Of a DNA stretch of 11,737 nucleotides, positions 1-6,353 are shown piece by piece. Origin of the DNA: Bacillota bacterium (lineage in GTDB: Bacteria; Bacillota; Clostridia; Oscillospirales; Ruminococcaceae). The stretch spans positions 1 through 11,737 of the forward strand of contig JAEWXO010000021.1 of NCBI GenBank assembly GCA_023458875.1, given 5' to 3'. A model generated the notes under the pieces. The model saw nothing but the letters and a program-made list of their open reading frames with translations. It was not told the origin of the DNA and did not search any database. The position numbers and the translations under genes are program-made. Each line of letters opens with the position of its first letter. The stretch's first letter is position 1.

Positions 1-2
1 AA

Positions 3-1643
3 AATCCTGAAAATACAGTGTGGAATGTATATGGAATAAACCTGATATCCAGAGAAATAAATGGAGAAATGTTCTATTGCCTGTACAACGGACACGCAGA
101 TATAACAAGGATGGTAAATGAAAAAGGCGAACTGGTAGAAAAATATTACTATGACGAATGGGGAGTAGAAACAGAGACATTAAAGTATGGTGATATAAAT
201 GGCGATGGCGATGTAAATATAAACGATTATACTTTAATAAAACGATATGCATTGAAGGAATTAACAGATTTAAGCCCTGAACAAATTATAGTATCAGACT
301 TAAACGGGGATGGAAAAGTAGATGTAAATGATGCAAACATATTAAAGCAAATCATAGTTAAGGAACTAAAATATTGTCCGGCAGATACGAACCAGGATGG
401 ATTTATAAATGATAAAAACAATATAAAATATGCAGGATATTTCTATGATGGAGAAACAGGCTTATACTACCTTAATGCAAGATTTTATGACCCTGAAACA
501 GCAAGATTCATACAGGAAGATACTTATAGGGGAGGAATAAACGACCCATTAAGCTTGAATCTGTATACGTATAGCCATAATAATCCTATTTCATATTATG
601 ACCCGACAGGGCATTCTATAAAGAGTGTATTGACTGCGTTTAAAGCTGCGAAAACAGTAGTAAAAGCAATAGTAAAACCTGAATTAGAAAAAAAATCTAA
701 ATCAGTCAAAAGCTTTACAAGTGGAGTGGGTGTATCTGCTGTAAAAAATAATATTGTCGAACCTGTAATGCTTGCTAGTTCTATTAGTAATATAATTGAA
801 CTTCCTTTCTTTGGTTTAGGTGTTGAAAAGAGTCGCATAGAAAGAGAATCCCTTAATACGTTTGAAAATATAATAAGAGATGATCTTGCTTCTGACAAAA
901 AATCTTATGATGCCGGAAGAGTATTAGGCGATGCTATAACTACTGTACAGGGAGCATTTGAGTGTACAGCTGGAATATTTTCAATGATTGGCGGCAGTGG
1001 ACTCATGGCATTAGGTGGTGGAGTAACAGTATTATCAGGAGGAGTTGCTGCATTACCAGGAGCAGCGATATCTACTGCCGGTGTAAGTGTAACAGCAGCC
1101 GGTGTAGCAGCAACAGCACACGGAGCATTCACTACGTTTTTCAGCGTTAAAAACATGGAACAAAATAAGGAGAATTTAAGACAATCAGTTGCTGAATCAA
1201 AGGCGAACAAATCTAAAACCAGCACATCAAATAACTCAGGTGGTAGTAGTAAAACAACTTCACAAGGGAGTTCAAGTGGTGGAGTTAAGGGGGAGGGTGA
1301 AGTTAAAAACCCATTACCAAACCTTAATAATGCCAAAATTGACTCAAGAAAATTAACTGATTATGCACTAAACCCAGAACATCCTGTAGGAGGTAATAAA
1401 GCAAAAGTGTTTGAAAGTGCTTTGGGATATAATAAGTCAAACGCTAATGCACTTATGAAGCAGGTATATGGGAAATTACCTCAAAGTGAATCTGTAATGG
1501 GCAAGCTTGACCAATACGGACAAAGATATACAGTCGATATGTCAATAACGGGTGTTAACAGTAAAACTGCTACTGTTAGAACAGGATGGATTTTAAAACC
1601 AGGTTCTACAACGCCAGAATTGACTACAATATATGTAAAGTAG
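3..1643 (+). CDS. RHS polymorphic toxin, C-terminal part, with internal dockerin and DUF6883-like tip
   Basis: The 3' end of an RHS-family toxin gene. The frame is open to the window edge, so the GTG at 18 is not the true start, and residues are numbered from it. Residues 16-50 carry RHS YD-type repeats (NGHADITRMVNEKGELVEKY). Residues 58-131 are a dockerin-like calcium-binding pair. Residues 139-198 are the RHS-associated core (YDGETGLYYLNARFYDPETARFI) ending in the hallmark DPTG. Residues 300-375 form a Gly/Ala-rich hydrophobic pre-toxin stretch, and 395-425 a Ser/Gly/Lys linker. Residues 441-541 (KLTDYALNPEHPVGGNKAKV, then YGQRYTVDM, TVRTGWIL) resemble DUF6883, a variable tip of polymorphic toxins; this family name is from memory. 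In RHS proteins the repeats form a shell that encloses the tip until release. The tip's activity is unknown. A putative immunity gene follows directly. RHS assignment is firm; the tip assignment is moderate. Confidence 0.9.
   Translation, partial: NPENTVWNVYGINLISREINGEMFYCLYNGHADITRMVNEKGELVEKYYYDEWGVETETLKYGDINGDGDVNINDYTLIKRYALKELTDLSPEQIIVSDLNGDGKVDVNDANILKQIIVKELKYCPADTNQDGFINDKNNIKYAGYFYDGETGLYYLNARFYDPETARFIQEDTYRGGINDPLSLNLYTYSHNNPISYYDPTGHSIKSVLTAFKAAKTVVKAIVKPELEKKSKSVKSFTSGVGVSAVKNNIVEPVMLASSISNIIELPFFGLGVEKSRIERESLNTFENIIRDDLASDKKSYDAGRVLGDAITTVQGAFECTAGIFSMIGGSGLMALGGGVTVLSGGVAALPGAAISTAGVSVTAAGVAATAHGAFTTFFSVKNMEQNKENLRQSVAESKANKSKTSTSNNSGGSSKTTSQGSSSGGVKGEGEVKNPLPNLNNAKIDSRKLTDYALNPEHPVGGNKAKVFESALGYNKSNANALMKQVYGKLPQSESVMGKLDQYGQRYTVDMSITGVNSKTATVRTGWILKPGSTTPELTTIYVK
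189..410 (+). other. Dockerin-like calcium-binding pair inside the RHS core
   Basis: Two F-hand loops, DINGDGDVNINDYTLIKRYA and DLNGDGKVDVNDANILKQII, are spaced as in type I dockerins, and a weaker third loop (DTNQDGFIND) follows. They lie between the last YD repeat (YYYDEWGV) and the core motif NIKYAGYFYD, where ordinary RHS proteins have a short link of about 5 to 15 residues. Dockerins normally bind cohesins on scaffoldins or cell-surface anchors. Here the pair could fix calcium or anchor the toxin shell; that role is inference. Confidence 0.8.
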
Positions 1644-1653
1644 GTGATTAAAA

Positions 1654-1851
1654 ATGAAGTTTAATGAATTTGATACAGTTGTATTATTGAAAGATTACCC
1701 AAGTGAAGGCTTGAAAAAAGGTGATATTGGAGCAGTTGTTATGATACATACAGAACCAAGTGAAGCATATGAGGTTGAATTCATTGGAGAGGGAGGAATA
1801 ACTAAAGCATTACTGGCACTTATTCCTGATGAAATTGAGAAATATAGTTAA
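1654..1851 (+). CDS. DUF4926-like small protein, probable immunity protein
   Basis: A 65-aa protein with a compact beta-rich pattern: VVLLKDYPSEGLKKGDIGAV, then YEVEFIGEGGITKALLALIPDEI. This matches the DUF4926 pattern as I remember it (residues 5-60, essentially the whole protein). It has no signal peptide or membrane segment, so it should be cytoplasmic. It starts 10 nt after the RHS stop, and its ribosome binding site (AGGTGA) overlaps that stop codon, so the two genes are co-transcribed and probably translationally coupled. A small gene directly behind a polymorphic toxin tip is usually the cognate immunity protein. That role is inferred from position and family; no binding residues can be named. 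A strong hairpin downstream (1969-2003) probably ends the transcript. Confidence 0.8.
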   Translation: MKFNEFDTVVLLKDYPSEGLKKGDIGAVVMIHTEPSEAYEVEFIGEGGITKALLALIPDEIEKYS

Positions 1852-1865
1852 GGTGACAACTGTAG

Positions 1866-1898
1866 GTCGCAATAATTCAATTGGGATAAAATTGCGAC
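1866..1898. repeat. Stem-loop with 8-bp arms
   Basis: GTCGCAAT (1866-1873) and ATTGCGAC (1891-1898) are perfect inverted arms around a 17-nt loop, 15 nt after the immunity gene stop. There is no U-run, so it is not a classical terminator. It could be an mRNA 3' end structure or chance. The stretch 1852-2175 holds no gene. Confidence 0.4.
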
Positions 1899-1968
1899 TG
1901 ATATTTAACAAATAAAACGAGCGGTATATACAATTTTATACTTTTTAAACAATAATAACTTAATTAAC

Positions 1969-2006
1969 AAAAGCAATGTCACTTTAATTGTGGCGTTGCT
2001 TTTGTT
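1969..2006 (+). terminator. Rho-independent terminator after the toxin/immunity pair
   Basis: A 14-bp stem (AAAAGCAATGTCAC at 1969-1982 with GTGGCGTTGCTTTT at 1990-2003, including three G-U pairs) encloses a 7-nt loop. The arm ends in four T followed by GTTG. The A-run on the left makes it plausible in both directions. It is the best candidate for ending the RHS/immunity transcript. Confidence 0.7.
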
Positions 2007-2032
2007 GCATTTGAAGAGCTTCACTATATGCC

Positions 2033-2061
2033 AACCACTCGGAAGATTAATCCGAGTGGTT
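2033..2061. repeat. Perfect 11-bp stem-loop
   Basis: AACCACTCGGA (2033-2043) pairs perfectly with TCCGAGTGGTT (2051-2061) around a 7-nt loop. Only a short TTTATAAAT follows, so terminator function is uncertain. It lies 12 bp outside the IS66 end and could be a second terminator of the host region. Confidence 0.5.
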
Positions 2062-2089
2062 TATAAATCTAAAGTAAGCGTCAACGATT

Positions 2090-2125
2090 GTTAACGATAG
2101 ACCAAATCGCTGATCTATCGTTAAC
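2090..2125. repeat. 12-bp palindrome in the IS66 end
   Basis: GTTAACGATAGA (2090-2101) and TCTATCGTTAAC (2114-2125) are perfect inverted arms with a 12-nt spacer. They sit 16 bp inside the IS66 terminus, between it and the transposase stop. The structure could insulate the transposase from outside transcription or be a transposase recognition site; neither can be told from sequence. Confidence 0.6.
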
Positions 2126-2175
2126 GCTTTGCTGTAGTGAATTATTAAATTGTTTTCGAGTTAACTCAGAAGCAT

Positions 2176-2772
2176 TCAGGCTATAATAGCCATGTCTTTT
2201 TTGCGTGGAGTTTTAGGCTTTTCAGCAAGATCCTTGTAATCATGATATGATTCGACCTTGTACTGATTAGCTGCCTCATACGCTTTGTAATCCTCAGACC
2301 ATGGTGTAGTCTCACTTAGAAAGCTCCTGTCTTTTCCGTCGATTTTGGAAGGCAGAAATTCAAAAAGGTAGCGAATATACCAGTATCCGTCGGCGCCGTT
2401 AGCCTTCGCAGTTTCAATCAGGCTGTGGATGATCATACTGGCTTCGGCTCCACGGATTGAAAAGCTGAAAAGTGATGCGTTCCTGAGAAGGGCCACAGAA
2501 CGAATACATCGTTCCGCAAACCCGTTATCGAGAGGAATATGCCCATCTTCCAGGAAATGTACTATGTACTCTTTCTGATTGAGTGAGTATGTAATTGCAT
2601 CCTTGCATCTGCTTGACATAGCCGGATCATTAACATCAAGACTTTCTATGTAATCGTAGAACGCCTTAACAAGCGGTCTTACATCTTCGTCACGACGTAC
2701 TTTTCTTTCATCAGGATACAGATGTTTTAATGCTTCGTCGGCATCGTATATTTCACCTATTAGTTTAAGTGC
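2176..2772 (-). pseudogene. IS66 transposase, C-terminal fragment
   Basis: About 198 C-terminal residues of an IS66 transposase (TnpC type). The first ATG is at 2619, but the frame stays open upstream to 2772 and reads LIGEIYDADEALKHLYPDER, which belongs to the same protein, so the gene is truncated rather than starting at 2619. Family signatures are LEDGHIPLDNGFAERCIRSV (the region with the last acidic catalytic residue), then GAEASMIIHSLIETAKANG and the WYIRYLFEFLP helix. Full-length members are roughly 450-550 aa, so the coiled coil, zinc-binding region and two of the three catalytic acids are absent. The codon just upstream of the break (2773-2775 on this strand) is a stop lying in RHS sequence, which marks the junction. 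Not functional. Confidence 0.85.
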
Positions 2773-3278
2773 TTACAAAAAGCTACACTTATGATAAAAA
2801 TGGAAATGTAGAAAAATCAATAGTAAATGAAAATGGCAAAGAAAACGTAATTTCCAGAGAATATGATGAGTTAGGAAGGGTAACCAAAAAGGAAGCAACA
2901 AATAGCATAACAAGTACATTTAAATATGATGTCTTTGCAAAAGATAACTTATTGTGCGAAATTGTAAATTATGAAAATGGAAAAAGTTCATCAAAGGTTT
3001 ATGACAAATTCGGAAGACTGAAATATGTGTATTCAATGGATATATCTGATGGAACAGATGATAAAACCTGCACAGAATAGAACTATGATATAAAAGGCAG
3101 AAGAGAAAGTATCATTTATCCAAATGGCGCTAAATCAATATATGAATATTTTGAAAACAACAATCTGAAAACTCTGACAAATTATGTGAATGATAAAGAA
3201 ATAGAGAAATACGAATATAGTTATTACAATAATAATGCAATGTCAAGCAAAAAGGAATTCTATGACGAAGTATTACAG
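2773..3278 (+). pseudogene. RHS YD-repeat fragment, displaced, with in-frame stop
   Basis: A piece of RHS repeat coding sequence without start or end. One frame reads YTYDKNGNVEKSIVNENGK, EYDELGRVTKKE, VYDKFGRLKYVY, then a TAG at 3078-3080. The same frame continues NYDIKGRRESIIYPNGAKSI and YEYSYYNN to FYDEVLQ. The YD-x-x-GR spacing is the normal RHS pattern on both sides of the stop, so the stop looks like a point change (for example TAC to TAG, restoring EYNYD). The left edge abuts the truncated IS66 and the right edge the antisense group II intron end. It may come from upstream in the same RHS gene or from a paralog. It could serve as a recombination donor for RHS tips but is not translatable as a whole. 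A GTG at 2769 gives an accidental open frame. Confidence 0.85.
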
Positions 3279-3419
3279 GTAATCCTTTGAAGTTATCTTC
3301 GGATTTTCCCCCGCTCCACACCGTGCGTGCGACTTTCACCGCACACGGCGTTCCACCGTTTATGACTCGGTATTAACTAAAGTAAACTTACAATTTTCGA
3401 GCAGTAAAGAAACTCATTT
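3279..3419 (-). mobile_element. Group II intron 3' end: domains V and VI
   Basis: Read on the minus strand, 3352-3318 folds as a group II intron domain V: CGCCGTGTGCG, the loop side GTGAAAGT, then CGCACGCACGGTG. It shows a GAAA tetraloop and a CGC-type catalytic triad at its base. Domain VI follows at about 3312-3279: AATCC pairs with GGATT around a GAAG/CTTC hairpin with an AAA bulge that can hold the branch-point A. The intron ends near 3279 with the usual AC or AY. Domains I to III and the intron-encoded protein are missing. The upstream limit is uncertain (about 3353-3419) because the neighbouring topB fragment runs open to 3414. It lies antisense to the RHS fragment. The class is not certain. 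Confidence 0.75.
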
Positions 3420-3695
3420 TAATATTAGATGGCTTGCATATTTGCCAGTTGGCGTAGCTTGTTCAGCTTTGAACAGCCAGTTATCAGGGATCATTGGTAG
3501 TTGTGAGATGCTCCACTTCTCATCCCAGCCGTTACCATAGTCATTTGGATATTTCAAACCGACAAGATGTCCTAAGCACCAGGATACGATATATCCGTTG
3601 CCGTCCGTATATCCCTTATGAGACTTTGATGCTCCGACAACAGAGCTGATTGCTCTGGAAACAGATGGCTTTTCTCCAACTATTAAAATCGACAT
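3414..3695 (-). pseudogene. topB: DNA topoisomerase III, N-terminal toprim fragment
   Basis: A 93-aa open frame whose first 75 residues are the start of a type IA topoisomerase (TopB): MSILIVGEKPSVSRAISSVV with the toprim Glu in EKPS, then GYIVSWCLGHLVGL, then LPMIPDNWLFK. In conjugative elements of Clostridia, TopB is a standard gene that handles strand passage during transfer and replication. Full-length enzymes are about 650-750 aa, so only a tenth remains. The toprim DxD pair, the active-site tyrosine and the gate domains are gone. The last residues (AEQATPTGKYASHLILK) do not fit the family and lead into group II intron sequence, so the break lies near 3420-3470. The start is supported by AAAGGA upstream of the ATG. 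Inactive. Confidence 0.85.
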
Positions 3696-3798
3696 ATATA
3701 TTCATTCCTTTCAAGAATAGGTTAGGGATAAAATTGATGGTGATACCCCTGATATGTGAGAGGGTAAACCTGTTCTATTTCCAAAACTCAAATAAATA

Positions 3799-3827
3799 TT
3801 GATTTTCGGAAATAGATGTGGTATAAT
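3799..3827 (+). promoter_or_regulatory. Sigma-A promoter with extended -10
   Basis: TTGATT (-35, 3799-3804), a 17-bp spacer, and TATAAT (-10, 3822-3827) preceded by TG one base before the hexamer. Transcription should start near 3834, giving the ATPase gene an mRNA with a very short leader. This also rules out the upstream TTG at 3799 as a start codon because it lies in the -35 box. Confidence 0.75.
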
Positions 3828-3849
3828 ACTGGTAAAGGGGATGATTATT

Positions 3850-5043
3850 TTGAAACTGATAAAACGTGATGAATATCTGAACAAGGTTATAAGCGTTATG
3901 GGAACACCTGATATAAAAGTAATTACCGGTGTCCGTCGTAGCGGTAAATCAAAGCTTCTCGAAGCATTCAAGCAATATATTACTGAAAATGTGAAAGGTG
4001 CAAATATCATTCACATCAACTTCAATTTGCCTGAATATGACGAACTGACAGAATATAAACCGATTTATGAATATATAAACAGTCAGTACAAGAATGATGC
4101 AGATAATTTTGTCCTTATAGATGAAATACAGATGTGCAAAAATTTTGAGAAAGCTATCAATGGTCTGCACGCATCTGAAAAATTCGATATTTATATCACT
4201 GGTTCAAATGCTTTTCTCCTGAGTTCTGACCTTGCAACGCTATTTACAGGAAGAACTTTTGAAATAAAAGTATTTCCATTCTCATTTGCTGAATATGTAA
4301 AATATTTTGAATATACTGACCTTTATTCTGCTTTTGACAAATATGTTACTGAAGGCGGTATGGCTGGCTCATACGTGTACAAAGATCAGGGTATGAAATT
4401 TGACTATATCAAAGAGATTTTTGATACTCTTATCATCAGAGATATCCGTAAGAAATACGCTATCAGGCATACAGTTCTTATGGATCGTCTTGTTGACTTC
4501 CTTATGGACAATATTTCAAATCTGACTTCTTCATCCAGCATTTCAAATACAATGACAAGTCAGAATGAGAAGATCAATCATAAAACTGTGGGCTCATACA
4601 TGCAGTATCTCTGCAATGCTTTTGCATTCTATAAGGTACGTCGCTATGACATAAAGGGGAAGAAGTATCTCTCCTCAAATGAAAAATTCTATCTCAGTGA
4701 CCATTCTTTCAGATATGCTAAGCTCGGTACAAAGAACATGGACTATGGCAGAGTTATTGAAAACATCGTTGCCATCGAACTTCTCCGAAGAGGGTATGAA
4801 GTCTATGTGGGTGTTCTTTACAAGAAAGAAATTGACTTCGTAGCAATCAGGCGTGATGAAAAGATATATATCCAGGTATCGGATAATATCTCTGATGAAA
4901 ATACTTTTGAGCGTGAAATATCTCCGCTACTGTCAATCAAGGATGCTTATTCTAAAATGGTCATTGCAAGAACACGTCATGACACATACCAATATGAAGG
5001 TATCAAGATAATAGATATCGCAAACTGGCTGAATGAAGTATAA
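3850..5043 (+). CDS. AAA ATPase of the AAA_14/DUF4143 family
   Basis: A P-loop ATPase of about 397 aa. I chose the TTG at 3850 because GGGG (3837-3840) sits 9 nt upstream and the protein then begins KLIKRDEYLNKV as family members do; the ATG at 3841 would abut the ribosome binding site. Walker A is GVRRSGKS (residues 27-34), Walker B FVLIDEIQ (87-94), and a sensor-like ITGSNAFLLSS follows. The C-terminal DUF4143 part (VIENIVAIELLRRGYEVYVG, then EIDFVAI and IYIQVS) has the spacing of a PD-(D/E)XK nuclease fold with E, D and QxS in place of the usual ExK. Such proteins are common, poorly characterised and often sit in accessory DNA. It is monocistronic, with its own promoter and terminator, and sits opposite to the conjugative genes around it, so it is probably cargo. 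Cytoplasmic, no membrane segments. Confidence 0.88.
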   Translation: MKLIKRDEYLNKVISVMGTPDIKVITGVRRSGKSKLLEAFKQYITENVKGANIIHINFNLPEYDELTEYKPIYEYINSQYKNDADNFVLIDEIQMCKNFEKAINGLHASEKFDIYITGSNAFLLSSDLATLFTGRTFEIKVFPFSFAEYVKYFEYTDLYSAFDKYVTEGGMAGSYVYKDQGMKFDYIKEIFDTLIIRDIRKKYAIRHTVLMDRLVDFLMDNISNLTSSSSISNTMTSQNEKINHKTVGSYMQYLCNAFAFYKVRRYDIKGKKYLSSNEKFYLSDHSFRYAKLGTKNMDYGRVIENIVAIELLRRGYEVYVGVLYKKEIDFVAIRRDEKIYIQVSDNISDENTFEREISPLLSIKDAYSKMVIARTRHDTYQYEGIKIIDIANWLNEV

Positions 5044-5062
5044 TTGCATTTCGACACTATTC

Positions 5063-5101
5063 AAGCACATTCTCTATAACGGAGAGTGTGCTTTGTCTTT
5101 T
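5063..5101 (+). terminator. Rho-independent terminator of the ATPase gene
   Basis: AAGCACATTCTC (5063-5074) pairs over 12 bp (one G-U) with GAGAGTGTGCTT (5082-5093), followed by TGTCTTTT. It lies 19 nt after the ATPase stop. The minus side has no U-run, so it serves the plus-strand gene and not the convergent minus-strand gene ending at 5101. Confidence 0.85.
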
Positions 5102-6120
5102 CACGAACCATGCTTTTGCTCCTTTTCCTTTGCCTTCATTTCCTTGACGAAAGCACGATATTTCGCCGTATACTTATATGATTTGCCGAAGATATTCATA
5201 GCAGCCTTGTAGAGCTGAGGTTCGTTTTGCTCTATGATTGCAAACTCCTCATTGATACGGGGATTGAAAGGACAGCCAACACAGCCTGTGCGTTTCAGGT
5301 TATATTCTGTATAACAGCGTGAGTGCTGAATATTACAGAGCTCCTCGTAATATTTCTTGTCACTGTTTGTATACCAGAACAGCGGACGGTATGTATCGCA
5401 ACCCTTGGACTTACATTCAGAGAAACAAGTTTTGTAGTTGGCAGAACGGACTCCGCCTTCAGCTTTTCGTATTCCTGTAATCTCAAGGTCGGCATCGTTC
5501 TCCTTGATAAATTTTTTTGCCGGCTTTTTCTTTGCATACTCACAGCATTTATTCGATATAGGAAAGTCAGGCGGATTGTGTATAATAAACTCTTTCAGAA
5601 ATCTGTTGCGGTTGATGCTGAATCTGCTCATCTTTACAACACCTTTTTCGTCCGAATAATACGCATTACACCACCATTGAAGCGCAACCTTGCAGTTTTG
5701 ATATTTCTTCAGAAGTACGTCCAGCGGTTTGTCTTCCCACTGAAAACCATGTGCCTGAAGTCTCATCATCTGTTCAGAGACATATTTAGACAGAAACGGA
5801 ACACCATACTTTCTGACGCATATCGGAATGGGCTTTTCAGGTCTGATACGCTCAATATGGATATTGTATCTGTTTTCAAGGTAATCAAGCTGTTCCTTTG
5901 TAGCCTGATATTCAAGTCCGGTATCGATCCAGAAGTATTTCACCTTTTTGTTTTCATCGACCTTACTTATAAGGTCAAGAACAACATCACTGTCACTGCC
6001 GCCACTGATACTGCACACAGGATCATACGACTGCATCATTATTCTTTCAGCTTTACGCAGGCTGCTATATACATTAAAGTTATTATTGTCAGTACACTGT
6101 TTCAGAAGATCTTTGATCAT
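5101..6120 (-). CDS. PAPS-reductase-family (PP-loop) protein
   Basis: A 339-aa member of the phosphoadenosine phosphosulfate reductase superfamily, in the branch found in phages and conjugative elements rather than sulfate assimilation. The PP-loop is SISGGSDSDVVLDL (residues 37-50), which binds the nucleotide, followed by YFWIDTGLEYQAT as in the family. A C-terminal cysteine-rich part has Cys at 192, 193, 232, 236, 241, 262, 269, 280 and 283 (RTGCVGCPFNPR), suggesting metal or Fe-S binding. The motif ITGIRKAEGGVRS (214-226) is typical of this branch. Relatives include DndC, the DNA phosphorothioation enzyme, but no dnd partners are visible, so that role is not claimed. Its ATG overlaps the TGA of the upstream methyltransferase relic (ATGA), and GGAGG inside that gene is its ribosome binding site, so the two are translationally coupled. 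Confidence 0.85.
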   Translation of the reverse strand: MIKDLLKQCTDNNNFNVYSSLRKAERIMMQSYDPVCSISGGSDSDVVLDLISKVDENKKVKYFWIDTGLEYQATKEQLDYLENRYNIHIERIRPEKPIPICVRKYGVPFLSKYVSEQMMRLQAHGFQWEDKPLDVLLKKYQNCKVALQWWCNAYYSDEKGVVKMSRFSINRNRFLKEFIIHNPPDFPISNKCCEYAKKKPAKKFIKENDADLEITGIRKAEGGVRSANYKTCFSECKSKGCDTYRPLFWYTNSDKKYYEELCNIQHSRCYTEYNLKRTGCVGCPFNPRINEEFAIIEQNEPQLYKAAMNIFGKSYKYTAKYRAFVKEMKAKEKEQKHGS

Positions 6121-6227
6121 TTCAGACCTCCCAGAATATGTGCGATAACATCAACAGTCCAGCCGTTACCGATACATTTGTATCGCTGAGTATTTGAAAT
6201 ACCATCAAACAGGCTTAAAATATTCAT
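6117..6227 (-). pseudogene. Cytosine-5 DNA methyltransferase, collapsed to 36 residues
   Basis: A 36-codon open frame that joins the two ends of a C5-DNA methyltransferase. Residues 1-11 (MNILSLFDGIS) are the N-terminus with motif I, the S-adenosylmethionine loop. Residues 12-36 (TQRYKCIGNGWTVDVIAHIL) are the C-terminal motif X region. In family members these are separated by a few hundred residues holding the catalytic PC motif and the target-recognition domain. All of that is gone, yet the frame, the start, a GAGAGA upstream and the 4-nt overlap with the next gene are intact. It cannot methylate DNA. It may be a neat in-frame deletion, possibly at short GIS-coding repeats, or an assembly collapse. 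It may survive because it carries the ribosome binding site that couples the downstream gene. Confidence 0.8.
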
Positions 6228-6353
6228 AGACAAATTCTCTCTTTCTCATTGTCTGTGTTATATATTTGGTTGTCAGGATGTGTATTTGCGTTTTTCTTTT
6301 ATTCTTTATATTTTTATTGTCTTTTATGTTGTTCTACACGTTTTTGGGGTTAA

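Larger units (their letters stand above)
2074..2772 (-). mobile_element. IS66-family element, 3' half remnant
   Basis: The left edge begins GTAAGCGTCAA. IS66-family terminal repeats commonly begin GTAA, and the other IS66 fragment in this window starts GTAACCGTCAA at 7247, a 10/11 match. Inside is the minus-strand C-terminal third of a transposase, whose frame runs without a break to about 2772 and then meets RHS coding sequence and a stop. The transposase 5' half and the other terminal repeat are missing, so the element cannot move by itself. A 12-bp palindrome lies between the end and the gene. Confidence 0.75.

Noticed and set aside
905..1336. A 143-residue minus-strand open frame rich in Pro and Ala
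   Set aside because: It is the shadow of the Gly/Ser-rich part of the RHS gene.
3078..3080. Possible TAG recoding in the RHS fragment
   Set aside because: The fragment is broken at both ends, and the real genes here end normally at TAG (RHS, 193-aa gene), TAA and TGA, so the stop is best read as a mutation.
5101..6120. DndC of a DNA phosphorothioation system
   Set aside because: The domain layout is related, but no dndB, dndD, dndE or cysteine desulfurase gene is in the window, and similar PP-loop proteins are common in mobile elements without such a system.
5323..6189. A 288-residue plus-strand open frame
   Set aside because: It is antisense to the PP-loop gene, has the hydrophobic and His/Arg-rich composition of a reverse-complement artefact, and matches no family.
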